From Actinomycetes bacterium (lineage in GTDB: Bacteria > Actinomycetota > Acidimicrobiia > Acidimicrobiales > RAAP-2): a DNA stretch of 8,842 nucleotides. Below the pieces are notes generated by a model. It was not told where the DNA came from. It made no database searches and worked only from the letters and a program-made list of their open reading frames with translations. The first letter of the stretch is position 1; the number at the start of each line of letters is the position of its first letter. Shown here one piece after another: positions 1-6,748 of this stretch. Where the stretch lies: NCBI GenBank assembly GCA_021805305.1, contig JAJZFO010000234.1:1-8842 (forward strand), given 5' to 3'. Made by a program: the position numbers and the translations under genes.

Positions 1-441
1 GCCCTTGTCGATGGGGCATCCCCGCAGTTCGAAGTCGACCGTGACGTGCTCGGCGATCGGTGTCGACGTCGCGAGGTCGTCGATGTACTCGGGGTGGGCG
101 TAGACGCTCCGGGTATAGCTACCGGCCGCCGCGAAGTTGCGCAGACCCTGGATCCCTCCGGCGCTGGCGCACGCGCCGAGGGTGATGAGGGTCTTGGATT
201 GCGCCCGAACCTCGTGGACCCGCCGCACGTCGTCGGGAGTGCTGATCGAGCCCTCCACGAGGGAGATGTCGTAGGGGCCTTCGACCGTGGCGGTGCTCAT
301 CTCGGTGAAATGGGCGATGTCCACGGCCTCGCTGAGCGTCAGCAGATCGTCCTCGCAGTCCAAGAGACTCAGTTGACAACCGTCGCACGACGCGAACTTC
401 CACACCGCGAGGGTGGGACGCGTGGCCGGGTGCCGGTTCAT
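1..441 (-). CDS. hydD: Group 3b [NiFe]-hydrogenase small (delta) subunit, 3' part outside window
   Basis: This is the electron-transfer small subunit of a cytosolic [NiFe] hydrogenase. It carries the iron-sulfur cluster next to the Ni-Fe site of the large subunit and passes electrons toward the HydB/HydG diaphorase. Reading from ATG at 441, 147 codons are visible. They show the proximal-cluster motif CDGCQL (C19, C22), GACASAGG (C91) and RGCPID (C142), which are the hallmarks of the family shared with the complex I 20 kDa subunit. No Tat signal is visible, fitting the soluble group 3 enzymes. The start overlaps the hydG stop as ATGA (441-438), implying translational coupling. The reading frame is open to base 1. 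Homologues are around 260 residues, so a little over half is present. The HydA large subunit is expected next but is not seen. Assignment to group 3b rests mainly on the neighbouring HydB/HydG genes. Confidence 0.93.
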   Translation of the reverse strand, partial: MNRHPATRPTLAVWKFASCDGCQLSLLDCEDDLLTLSEAVDIAHFTEMSTATVEGPYDISLVEGSISTPDDVRRVHEVRAQSKTLITLGACASAGGIQGLRNFAAAGSYTRSVYAHPEYIDDLATSTPIAEHVTVDFELRGCPIDKG

Positions 442-1310
442 CGTTCGTGCTCGTTGATCAGGCTCCGCAGTGCGCTGTCGTAGACCAGGACCGGGCCGTC
501 ACGACACAGGAGGAACGGGCCGAGTTGACAGTGACCGCACCAGCCGGTACCGCACTGCATGTTGCGCTCCAGGGACAAGAGGATCCGTGATGGATCGACG
601 CCCATCCCCACGAGGTTCTCTGCGGTGACGCGCATCATCACCTCAGGCCCGCAGACCAGCGCCCGCGCGTTCGCGGGATCGAAGCCCGCGGCGTGGAGCA
701 GATCCGTCACGAGGCCCACGTGTCCGCGCCATTGCGGCGTCCCCTGGTCGACACTCACCTCGACGTGCGCTCCAGCGCGGTCCCACGTGGCGAGGTCGTC
801 CACGAAGAGGATCTGTTGGGGGTCGCGTGCGCCGATGAAGAGGAAGACGTGGCCAGCGGCGTCGTCCGGCAGTGATACCAACTGGTTCAGCGCACCGCGC
901 AGGGGCGCCAACCCGACGCCGCCGGCCACGATCACGACGTCGCCGTCGAGGTCGGTGGCACGATCCGGCACGCGCCAGTCACTCCCGAAGGGTCCGCGCA
1001 CCCCCACGAGGTCGCCCACGTCCGCGTCGCAGAGGGCGTGCGAGACGGGGCCCACGTCGCGGATCGTGTGATGCAACAGGCCGTCATCGCGCGGTGCGTC
1101 GCTCACGGAGATGGCGACCTCACCCACCCCGGGCACGCTCAACATGTTGAACTGACCGGGTCGAAAGGCGGTCGCGCGACGATCCGTCGCTTGGAGGAGC
1201 AACGTGACCACGTCGTGGGTCTCGCGTCGACGTGACGCGACCCGATGGAGAAGCGGCACGCTCACTGAGGGCGCCGACGACGATGCTGTCGAGGGATCAG
1301 CGGACGTCAT
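438..1310 (-). CDS. hydG: Group 3b hydrogenase gamma subunit: FAD/NAD(P)-binding, 2Fe-2S diaphorase
   Basis: This is the diaphorase subunit of the hydrogenase, which exchanges electrons between iron-sulfur clusters and NAD(P)H through bound FAD. The 290-residue protein is close to the usual family length (about 290). In order it shows a ferredoxin-reductase-type flavin domain with RPGQFNML (50-57), a nucleotide-binding domain with the loop [14 protein letters not shown] (128-141) and CGPEVMM (220-226), and a C-terminal PyrK/HydG-type 2Fe-2S site with C253, C258, C261 and C269 ([10 protein letters not shown] onward) followed by DGPV. The ATG at 1310 is chosen because AGGGAG lies six bases upstream, at 1322-1317. 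It overlaps the end of the preceding CNBD gene by 14 bp. A longer open frame to 1694 exists but only shadows that gene. The 3' end overlaps hydD by 4 bp. A relative is the sulfite reductase subunit AsrB, but the adjoining hydrogenase small subunit favours HydG. NAD versus NADP preference cannot be read reliably. Confidence 0.93.
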   Translation of the reverse strand: MTSADPSTASSSAPSVSVPLLHRVASRRRETHDVVTLLLQATDRRATAFRPGQFNMLSVPGVGEVAISVSDAPRDDGLLHHTIRDVGPVSHALCDADVGDLVGVRGPFGSDWRVPDRATDLDGDVVIVAGGVGLAPLRGALNQLVSLPDDAAGHVFLFIGARDPQQILFVDDLATWDRAGAHVEVSVDQGTPQWRGHVGLVTDLLHAAGFDPANARALVCGPEVMMRVTAENLVGMGVDPSRILLSLERNMQCGTGWCGHCQLGPFLLCRDGPVLVYDSALRSLINEHER

Positions 1311-1755
1311 TCGTCGCTCCCTGGAGGACGGGCCCTTGTCGCTGGTCCTCGAGTTGGTGAGGCAACCGCGTCGCGACCCGCGACGAGATCGCGACGTCGA
1401 AGGCGGCATCGGCCAGGGCCCTGGTCCGTAGGCCCGTTCCCTCGATAGCGAGGACCCCCACGTCGTCGAAGGCCCGTGCGTCGAAGGACCAACGATACGG
1501 CGCGGCGATGCCCGCGCCCACGTCGAGGTTGGGGATCGTCTCGACCCGGTGCTCCCCGCTGGTGAGTCGACGCACGTCGGTGGCGACGCGACCGCGACGA
1601 ACGAGCAGCGCGGCACCGGCGACGTGTCCCTCGAGGCGGAGCATCTCACCCGGCGCGAAGGTGCGCCCGCGTCTCCGCGAGGTGATGGCCTCAAGGTCCT
1701 CGGCCCCTCGACCCGAGAGCAACGGATTTGAGTGCCGGAGACCTTGCATCGTCAT
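1297..1755 (-). CDS. Stand-alone cyclic-nucleotide-binding-domain protein of the hydrogenase operon
   Basis: A 152-residue protein consisting essentially of one Crp-type cyclic nucleotide-binding (cNMP) fold with no helix-turn-helix region after it, so it is unlikely to bind DNA like Crp/Fnr. Visible landmarks are the N-terminal helix (PLLSGRGAEDLEAI, 11-24), the strand-turn FAPGEMLRLEG (33-43), a second strand-turn LLVRRGRVATDV (50-61), and PYRWSFDARA (86-95) where the phosphate-binding cassette normally sits. The usual Gly-Glu and Arg-Ala-Ala/Thr of cAMP binders are not evident, so cNMP binding is uncertain. PYRWxFDARA looks like a conserved signature of this subfamily (from memory). Small CNBD genes between the HydB- and HydG-type genes recur in bacterial group 3b loci, which suggests a sensory or assembly role for the enzyme; this is inference. 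ATG at 1755 overlaps the hydB stop as ATGA; a second ATG lies two codons downstream. The end overlaps hydG by 14 bp. Confidence 0.82.
   Translation of the reverse strand: MTMQGLRHSNPLLSGRGAEDLEAITSRRRGRTFAPGEMLRLEGHVAGAALLVRRGRVATDVRRLTSGEHRVETIPNLDVGAGIAAPYRWSFDARAFDDVGVLAIEGTGLRTRALADAAFDVAISSRVATRLPHQLEDQRQGPVLQGATNDVR
1317..1322 (-). promoter_or_regulatory. Ribosome binding site of hydG, inside the CNBD gene
   Basis: AGGGAG on the minus strand lies six bases before ATG 1310, within the last codons of the upstream CNBD gene. It decides the hydG start against the much longer open frame upstream. Confidence 0.6.
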
Positions 1756-2921
1756 GAGACGCCCGCGACCCTCGAATCGACGTCGCGCAACTCCTTGACG
1801 TGTAACGTGGCCAATTGCGCGGTGACGTCGATGCCGACCGGACACCACGTCACGCACCTTCCACAGCCCACGCAGCCCGAGGATCCGAACTGGTCCCACC
1901 AGGTGGAGAACTTGTGGGTGAGCCACTGGCGATACCGAGACGACATCGAGGTGCGAACGGCGCCGCCGTGGAGGTAGGAGTGGTCGATGTCGAAGCACGA
2001 GGACCACGTGCGCAGTCGCGTGACGTCACCAGCGAGGTCGTTGACGTCGTGGACGTCGGTGCAGAAGCACGTCGGGCAGACCATCGTGCAATTGGCGCAA
2101 CCCAGGCAGCGCTCGGCCACGTCGCTCCACATCGGATGTTCCACGTTGTGCTCGAGGAGGGTCGCCACGCCCTCGCGGTCGACGTGACGCGTGAGCCGCT
2201 GGTTCGCCCGCTCCAGGACCTCCGCGCGCGCGACGAGGTCCGTGTCGTGGGCGCGAGTGGAGGTGACTCGCGCCACCTCGCGGCGACCACGTTCGCTACC
2301 GATGCGTACCAGGAATCGATGGGGACCGAACAACTCGGTGAGGGCCACGTCGAATCCGTCGTCGATGCCCGGACCCGTGCCCATCGAGGAGCAGAAACAC
2401 GTCGCGGCGGGACGCGCGCATTCGACCACCGCGACGAACATGCTTCGACCGACGTCGTCGACGTGCGGATCGTGGTAGTCGCCGCCCACGAGGACCCGCT
2501 CGAGGATCGAGATGGCCGCGACCTCGCAGGGGCGCACTCCCAGTAGCGCCAGGTCGCGGGACCTCGCGTCGGGCTCGACGAACTTGAGGCGCTCACCACG
2601 GCCCTCGCTGCGCCACATCACTTGGCGTGCCGGTAGCAATTCGGTCTTGGGGCCGGTCGCTGCGACGGCGTGGCCGAAGTACTCATCGTCACCCTGGTCG
2701 CTCGCCCGGTATCGACCGGGGGACTGCTCGTCGCGCCAGCCGATGGGCAGGTCCCGCGCGCGGCGCAGTCGTCCGAGGACGATCGCGTCCGAGGTGGGCA
2801 CCGGCCCGCGCACCTCGAATCGGTCGTTGAGGGAGCGGATGAACTCGTCGAACTGATCCAGGTCCAACAGGCGCCAGTCCGCCTCGGCGACCTCACCCGG
2901 CATCGTGGTGCGAGGAGCCAT
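1752..2921 (-). CDS. hydB: Group 3b hydrogenase beta subunit, 4Fe-4S dicluster protein
   Basis: This iron-sulfur subunit wires the HydD/HydA hydrogenase dimer to the HydG flavoprotein. From ATG 2921 the protein has 389 residues, a little longer than the roughly 340 of archaeal HydB. Features in order are an N-terminal family-typical region with GVRPCEVAAI (128-137), GGDYHDP (146-152) and the motif CFCSSMGTGPG (175-185), then two ferredoxin-like 4Fe-4S sites. Cluster one uses C272, C275, C278 and C282 (CLGCANCTMVCP), with C285 and C287 close by. Cluster two uses C350, C353, C356 and C360 (CVGCGRCVTWCP). AsrA of anaerobic sulfite reductase is a relative, but the hydrogenase small subunit downstream argues for HydB. 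The start lies 11 bp after the PEP synthase stop; no strong Shine-Dalgarno is seen, and ATG 2903 is an alternative. The open frame extends upstream to 3158 but that part overlaps the PEP synthase 3' end. Its stop overlaps the CNBD gene by 4 bp. Confidence 0.92.
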   Translation of the reverse strand: MAPRTTMPGEVAEADWRLLDLDQFDEFIRSLNDRFEVRGPVPTSDAIVLGRLRRARDLPIGWRDEQSPGRYRASDQGDDEYFGHAVAATGPKTELLPARQVMWRSEGRGERLKFVEPDARSRDLALLGVRPCEVAAISILERVLVGGDYHDPHVDDVGRSMFVAVVECARPAATCFCSSMGTGPGIDDGFDVALTELFGPHRFLVRIGSERGRREVARVTSTRAHDTDLVARAEVLERANQRLTRHVDREGVATLLEHNVEHPMWSDVAERCLGCANCTMVCPTCFCTDVHDVNDLAGDVTRLRTWSSCFDIDHSYLHGGAVRTSMSSRYRQWLTHKFSTWWDQFGSSGCVGCGRCVTWCPVGIDVTAQLATLHVKELRDVDSRVAGVS

Positions 2922-2932
2922 CGCGGCGTCGC

Positions 2933-5251
2933 CTAGGCGTTGAGCGAGGGTCCCCGCAGGGGGCTGCGGTGCTCGGGATCGGCGGACTCGAGGAGCAGTC
3001 GCCACTCCGCGCGAGCGATGGCGTGGCGGGTGCGATCCACGGCGTCGGGATTGACCGATATCGACGTGATACCCAAACGCACGAGTCGCTCGGCGAACTC
3101 GGGGTGGTTGGACGGGGCCTGACCGCACAGTGACGAGGTGATACCCGACCGGCGGCACTGGGTGATGATGCGCTCGATCGCGTCGAGCACCGCCGCGTCG
3201 GACTCCTCGAAGAGGTCGGCGCAGATCTGCGAGTCCCGATCAACCCCGAGCATCAACTGGGTCAGGTCGTTGCTGCCGATCGAGACGCCCGAGATGCCCA
3301 TGGCGGCGTACTCGGGAATCCGGTAGGCCACTGAGGGCACCTCGGCCATGACCCAAAGAGGCAGGTGACCAGCGACGGGACTGCTCGCCACGATGTCGAG
3401 GCACGCCTCGAGTTCCCACTTCGTTCGCACGAAGGGGATCATCAAAGTGATGTTCGGCGTCTCCTCGGCGACCGCGGCGAGTGCCTCGAGCTCGAGTCGG
3501 AACACGTCGGGTTCGCGAACGTAGCGAAAGCAGCCCCGATAGCCGATCATGGGGTTCTCCTCGACCGGCTCGAAACGGGTGCCGCCCTCGAGGTTCGAGA
3601 ACTCGTTGCTGCGAAAGTCGATGCTGCGATACACCACCGGGCGCGAGCCGAACGCTCGCGTGATCCTCAGGAGCGAGGCGGACATCGCGTCCACGAACCT
3701 CTTCTGCTCGCCTCGTTCGATGAGCAGCTTGGGGTGCACTCCCGCGAGGGCGTCGGTCACCATGAACTCCGCGCGCAGCAGGCCCACGCCGTCGACGTCA
3801 CGCGCGGCGACCTCCTCGGCGTGCTCGGCGAAGGCGAGGTTCACGTAGAGGCGCGTCGCGAGCGGCAGTGTCGCGGCGCCGTCCACGACCGCGCCCGACG
3901 AGTGGTCCTCACCGACGAGGACCGAGGTCTTGGCCACGGCCGTGAGGTCGCCCTCGTACACCGTGCCTTCGGCCCCATCCACGGTCACCACCTCGCCCGT
4001 GCGCAACACCATGGTGGCGTTGCGTGCCCCGACCACGCAGGGCACGCCGAGCTCGCGCGACACGATCGCGGCGTGGCACGTGATGCCACCACCGTCGGTG
4101 ATCAAGGCACTGGCGCGGCGCATCGTCGGCACCCAGTCCGGACTGGTCATCTTGGCCACGAGCACCTCGCCGGCGATCAACTCGTCTCCCTGGTCCGCGG
4201 ACTGCAGGATGCGCACGGCGCCCGATGCCCGACCGGCCGAGGCGGCCAGACCCTGCACCAGGGGACGCGCCGGTGCCGACTCGTTCTGGGCAGCCTGACT
4301 CGCGAGTCCCAGGGTGGTGATCGGTCGCGACTGCACCAGGTACTGTTGCCCGTCGGCGATGGCCCATTCGGTGTCCTGGGGCGAACCGTAGTGCGCCTCG
4401 GTGCGCAGACCCAGGCGGGCGAGCTCGATGACCTCGTCGTCGCTCAGGACGCGGCGACTGGCCTCGTCGGGATCCAGGTCCACGTGGAGGTCCTTGCCAT
4501 CGGGCCCACGGACCAACTTGAAGTCCTTGGTGCCGACGCGCACGTGCAGCAGGGCGGGGCCGGTCTTGGAGAGCACGTAGGTATCCGGCTCCACCTCACC
4601 ACTGACCACCACCTCGCCCTGTCCGAAGGCGGCGTCGATGACGATCTTGCTGGTGTCGCCGTCGGACGGGTCGGCGGTGAACATCACCCCCGAGCGCTCC
4701 GACGGGATCATCTCCATGATCACCACTCCCATGGAGGGAACGTCGAGGAGGGCCCGCGTCACCCGATAGGACATCACTCGCGCGCCGTAGAGTGACGCCC
4801 AACATCCCACGACGCTGGCGAGGACGTCGTCGTCACCCAGGACATTGGTGAACGTGACGTTCATGCCCGCGAATGAGCTGTCACCCGCGTCCTCGCCGAT
4901 CCCCGAGGAGCGGATGGCGACGCGCACGCCCTCACCTAGTCGGTGGTACGCATCGAGGATCGCCGCGGCGAGGTCGCCGGGGAGAGCAACGCCACGCACC
5001 AGCCGCTGCGCCTCGTCCGCCGCGCGCGTCAAGTCCGCAGTGGTGTTGGTGTTGACACCGGCGAGGACCGCCGCCAACTGCGGGGCGACCTGGGCCTGGT
5101 CGATCGCGTAGTGGTAGGCCTCGGAGGTCACCACGAAGCCGGGGGGCACCGGTAGGCCTGCGGCGGTGAGCTCACCGAGGTTGGCACCCTTGCCCCCGAC
5201 GAGGTCGGTGTCGTGAAGTCGAATCTTGTCGAACCAACGTACGAATTCCAT
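2933..5251 (-). CDS. ppsA: Phosphoenolpyruvate synthase (pyruvate, water dikinase)
   Basis: This cytosolic gluconeogenic enzyme makes phosphoenolpyruvate from pyruvate and ATP, releasing AMP and phosphate. The 772-residue protein matches the family (E. coli PpsA is about 790). Three domains are visible. The first is an ATP-grasp nucleotide-binding domain (about 1-315: [10 protein letters not shown] 19-28, [11 protein letters not shown] 111-121, SRPITT 308-313). The second is the swivelling phosphohistidine domain, [12 protein letters not shown] (385-396), with catalytic H393. The third is the C-terminal TIM-barrel PEP/pyruvate site (about 465-750), with LLRAEFM (491-497), NPMIGYRG (566-573), VMAEVPS (634-640), [11 protein letters not shown] (659-669) and SLCGQAPS (707-714), including C709. 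TCHAAI rather than TSHAAV, plus the length, favours PEP synthase over pyruvate phosphate dikinase. GGAG at 5263-5260 sits eight bases before ATG 5251. It is the first gene of the minus-strand unit and ends 11 bp before hydB, so it should be co-expressed with the hydrogenase. Confidence 0.95.
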   Translation of the reverse strand: MEFVRWFDKIRLHDTDLVGGKGANLGELTAAGLPVPPGFVVTSEAYHYAIDQAQVAPQLAAVLAGVNTNTTADLTRAADEAQRLVRGVALPGDLAAAILDAYHRLGEGVRVAIRSSGIGEDAGDSSFAGMNVTFTNVLGDDDVLASVVGCWASLYGARVMSYRVTRALLDVPSMGVVIMEMIPSERSGVMFTADPSDGDTSKIVIDAAFGQGEVVVSGEVEPDTYVLSKTGPALLHVRVGTKDFKLVRGPDGKDLHVDLDPDEASRRVLSDDEVIELARLGLRTEAHYGSPQDTEWAIADGQQYLVQSRPITTLGLASQAAQNESAPARPLVQGLAASAGRASGAVRILQSADQGDELIAGEVLVAKMTSPDWVPTMRRASALITDGGGITCHAAIVSRELGVPCVVGARNATMVLRTGEVVTVDGAEGTVYEGDLTAVAKTSVLVGEDHSSGAVVDGAATLPLATRLYVNLAFAEHAEEVAARDVDGVGLLRAEFMVTDALAGVHPKLLIERGEQKRFVDAMSASLLRITRAFGSRPVVYRSIDFRSNEFSNLEGGTRFEPVEENPMIGYRGCFRYVREPDVFRLELEALAAVAEETPNITLMIPFVRTKWELEACLDIVASSPVAGHLPLWVMAEVPSVAYRIPEYAAMGISGVSIGSNDLTQLMLGVDRDSQICADLFEESDAAVLDAIERIITQCRRSGITSSLCGQAPSNHPEFAERLVRLGITSISVNPDAVDRTRHAIARAEWRLLLESADPEHRSPLRGPSLNA

Positions 5252-5259
5252 GAGGACGT

Positions 5260-5263
5260 CTCC
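5260..5263 (-). promoter_or_regulatory. Ribosome binding site of the PEP synthase gene
   Basis: GGAG on the minus strand lies eight bases before the ATG at 5251. It is the clearest Shine-Dalgarno in the operon and fixes the start of its first gene. Confidence 0.7.
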
Positions 5264-5274
5264 GTTCGCGTGGT

Positions 5275-5286
5275 AGTGGCGCCACT
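5275..5286. repeat. 12-bp perfect palindrome in the PEP synthase/hydrogenase operon leader
   Basis: AGTGGC followed directly by its reverse complement GCCACT, with no spacer, lies 23 bases upstream of the PEP synthase start and about 12 bases upstream of its ribosome binding site. The symmetry does not continue beyond these 12 bases. With no loop it would form only a poor RNA hairpin, so a site for a dimeric regulator is the more natural reading. It does not match the DosR or FNR consensus boxes I know. Function is inferred from position only, and a 12-bp palindrome can arise by chance in GC-rich DNA. Confidence 0.35.
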
Positions 5287-5411
5287 TGCTCTCAGCATGG
5301 CCCGCGCCGGTGCGGCGATGTAGAGGAGAAGGTCACCATCTGACGCGGCGTCGCAATGAGGGGGATGAGTACTCTGGTGAGTGCGAGGAGTTCGACGTTG
5401 GCCCACCGGCG

Positions 5412-5441
5412 AGCGGACGCTCCGGCGCAGGTAGGTCCGCT
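5412..5441. repeat. Inverted repeat upstream of the small membrane protein gene
   Basis: AGCGGAC (5412-5418) and its reverse complement GTCCGCT (5435-5441) are separated by 16 bases. The 7-bp stem could form a hairpin in a leader transcript or be a regulator site. There is no T-run after it on either strand, so it is not an intrinsic terminator. It may be chance in GC-rich DNA. Confidence 0.25.
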
Positions 5442-5487
5442 GCGGCGGGGCCGAGCGAACCCTCGCGGCGCGAGCGCGTCGAGATGT

Positions 5488-5492
5488 GGAGG
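5488..5492 (+). promoter_or_regulatory. Ribosome binding site of the small membrane protein gene
   Basis: GGAGG lies seven bases before ATG 5500 and four before ATG 5497. The spacing favours the second of the two adjacent ATG codons and argues against in-frame starts further upstream at 5356 and 5365. Confidence 0.6.
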
Positions 5493-5499
5493 GCGGATG

Positions 5500-5820
5500 A
5501 TGTGCGGGATCAAGAGGTCGAGGGCGTCGTGGCGATTCGTCGCCGCCCTCGTGCTGTTCTACGTCGCGGCCACCATCGTGATGCGCCGGCGCGGTTACTC
5601 GGGAATGGGCGGGCGCCAATTGGTGCGCTGTCGTCGCGGCCACGTGTTTCGCACCATCTGGATCCCTGGCGTGTCGATCAAGTCCCTACGACTGGGCTGG
5701 TGGCGCGCGCAGTACTGCCCGGTGGGTCGACACTGGACGCTCGTGTCGCCGGTCAAGGACGACGTGGGCGTCTTCGAGGGCGACGTCGTGCCGGTGATGG
5801 ACGACATCTCCCTTCCGTGA
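5500..5820 (+). CDS. Small single-pass membrane protein with paired Cys/His motifs, function unknown
   Basis: I do not recognise a named function. From ATG 5500 it is 106 residues. A basic N-terminus (KRSR, 5-8) leads into one hydrophobic segment (about 11-28), followed by RRR, suggesting an N-terminal membrane anchor. The remaining part contains LVRCRRGHVF (41-50), the invariant-looking stretch TIWIPGVSIKSLRLGWWR (52-69) and YCPVGRHWTLV (72-82), then an acidic tail. C44/H48 and C73/H78 form two Cys-x(3-4)-His pairs that could bind one zinc ion. From memory, similar small proteins with this WIPG-SLRLG-CPVGxHW core occur widely in Actinobacteria as hypothetical proteins. The start is set by GGAGG at 5488-5492; a longer frame from 5356 would add a low-complexity leader and is less likely. 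The ABC exporter begins 46 bp downstream on the same strand, but co-transcription is uncertain. Confidence 0.75.
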   Translation: MCGIKRSRASWRFVAALVLFYVAATIVMRRRGYSGMGGRQLVRCRRGHVFRTIWIPGVSIKSLRLGWWRAQYCPVGRHWTLVSPVKDDVGVFEGDVVPVMDDISLP

Positions 5821-5854
5821 GCATCGGGGGTCGTGGGTCGTGAGGACGGCACGG

Positions 5855-5860
5855 TAACTT
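5855..5860 (+). promoter_or_regulatory. Candidate -10 element for leaderless transcription of the ABC exporter genes
   Basis: TAACTT fits the actinobacterial -10 pattern TANNNT and ends six bases before the GTG start at 5867. That is the spacing expected if transcription begins at the start codon itself. No Shine-Dalgarno precedes the GTG, which supports a leaderless message. A convincing -35 is not seen, so this is tentative. Confidence 0.35.
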
Positions 5861-5866
5861 CGTCTC

Positions 5867-6748
5867 GTGACGACACTCGCTTTGGACATCCGCGACCTGG
5901 TGAAGGACTACGGCAGCACTCGTGCGGTGGATCACGTGTCCCTGCAGCTCGCGCCGGGTGAAGTCCTCGGTTTCCTGGGGCCCAACGGGGCCGGCAAGTC
6001 GACGACGCTGCGCCTGGCCCTTGGTCTCTTGCGCCCGACCTCGGGCACGGTGTCGGTGATGGGCCACCCGGCGGGTTGCGACGAGGCCCGCGCGAGGGTG
6101 GCCTACGTCGCGGGCGACGTGGCCCTTTGGCCCCAACTCACTGGCGCCGACACCCTCACGTTGCTGGCCGCGCTACGCGGCGGCTTCGATGAGGCCTACG
6201 CTGGCGAGCTCGTCGAGCGCTTCGAGCTCGACACCCGTAAGAGGATGCGCGCCTATTCAAAGGGGAATCGACAGAAGGTGGCTCTGATCGGGGCCTTCGC
6301 CACTCGCGCCGAGGTGCTCCTCTTGGACGAGCCGACCTCGGGACTCGACCCACTGATGGACCGGGTCTTTCGCCAGTGCGTCGTCGAGGCGCGAGAGCGT
6401 GGCCAGGCGATCCTGCTCAGTTCGCACATGCTCAGCGAGGTGGAGCACCTCTGTAGTCGAGTGGCGATGATCAGATCGGGCAAGCTCTTCAACGTGGCCG
6501 AGGTGTCGGAGCTGCGGTCGCGCGTCGGGGTCGAATTCGACGTGATCGGCGACGTCGACGACCTTGGCCGCGTCCCAGGGGTGACGCACGTCGAGAAGCT
6601 TCCCGACGGCGCCCGGGTGAGGGTCGTGGGCCCACCGGGTGAGTTCTTCGCCACGCTCGCCACTCGCCGCGTGACGTCGGTGCACGGTCGCGAGCCGTCG
6701 CTCGAGGAGATCTTCCTGAGTTTCTACGACGAGTCGGCGGTCCCGTGA
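5867..6748 (+). CDS. ABC exporter ATP-binding protein (ABC-2 / antibiotic-exporter type)
   Basis: This is the ATPase subunit that powers the membrane partner encoded immediately downstream. The 293 residues contain a complete nucleotide-binding domain: Walker A GPNGAGKST (38-46), a region GDVALWPQLTG (83-93) at the Q-loop position, an ABC signature of the form YSKGNRQK (130-137), Walker B with the D-loop in LLLDEPTSGLD (151-161), and the switch histidine in SSHM (185-188). The C-terminal 80 residues form the accessory domain typical of drug-exporter ATPases and end in the family-like PSLEEIFLSFY (277-287). Length and the partner's size resemble Mycobacterium tuberculosis Rv1218c and the tetronasin-resistance ATPase (from memory). 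The start is GTG 5867, confirmed by the family-like beginning LDIRDLVKDYG. The stop overlaps the permease GTG by 4 bp. The substrate is not predictable; a drug, polyketide or lipid is possible. Confidence 0.92.
   Translation: MTTLALDIRDLVKDYGSTRAVDHVSLQLAPGEVLGFLGPNGAGKSTTLRLALGLLRPTSGTVSVMGHPAGCDEARARVAYVAGDVALWPQLTGADTLTLLAALRGGFDEAYAGELVERFELDTRKRMRAYSKGNRQKVALIGAFATRAEVLLLDEPTSGLDPLMDRVFRQCVVEARERGQAILLSSHMLSEVEHLCSRVAMIRSGKLFNVAEVSELRSRVGVEFDVIGDVDDLGRVPGVTHVEKLPDGARVRVVGPPGEFFATLATRRVTSVHGREPSLEEIFLSFYDESAVP

Larger units (their letters stand above)
5252..5499. other. Divergent intergenic region between the hydrogenase operon and the small membrane protein gene
   Basis: About 250 bases separate the divergent starts of the PEP synthase gene and the small membrane protein gene. 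Promoters for both directions should lie here, but I could not pick a convincing -10/-35 pair on either strand. It holds the palindrome at 5275-5286, a short palindrome GAGTACTC at 5367-5374, an inverted repeat at 5412-5441, and the ribosome binding sites at either end. Open frames crossing it have no ribosome binding sites and give low-complexity Arg/Ala/Pro-rich translations, so I treat it as non-coding. Confidence 0.6.

Noticed and set aside
1311..1694. N-terminal extension of hydG to 1694
   Set aside because: It overlaps almost the whole CNBD gene; residues there are Ser/Arg/Pro-rich. The family-length protein begins at 1310 behind a good ribosome binding site.
1815..2546. A 243-codon plus-strand open frame opposite hydB
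   Set aside because: It is antisense to a well-supported iron-sulfur subunit, of biased composition and with no motif or ribosome binding site.
2922..3158. N-terminal extension of hydB to the ATG at 3158
   Set aside because: The extra 79 codons overlap the conserved C-terminal barrel of PEP synthase in another frame and give low-complexity Arg/Pro-rich sequence unlike HydB.
3365..4795. A 476-codon open frame on the plus strand
   Set aside because: It lies wholly antisense to the PEP synthase gene, which has all family motifs. Its translation is His/Gly/Arg-rich with no recognisable domain, as expected for an antisense shadow in high-GC DNA.
5356..5499. Earlier starts (5356 or 5365) for the small membrane protein
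   Set aside because: Neither start has a properly spaced ribosome binding site, and the added 40-odd residues are low-complexity. GGAGG at 5488-5492 supports 5500.
5252..5499. A DosR or FNR binding box expected for hypoxia control of a group 3b hydrogenase
   Set aside because: I looked for GGGACT-like and TTGAT-N4-ATCAA-like symmetry in the intergenic region and found no acceptable match. The palindromes present are of different sequence.
5286..5843. A 185-codon plus-strand frame overlapping the small membrane protein
   Set aside because: It is Arg/Gly-rich with no motif, whereas the overlapping frame has a transmembrane segment and a patterned Cys/His core.
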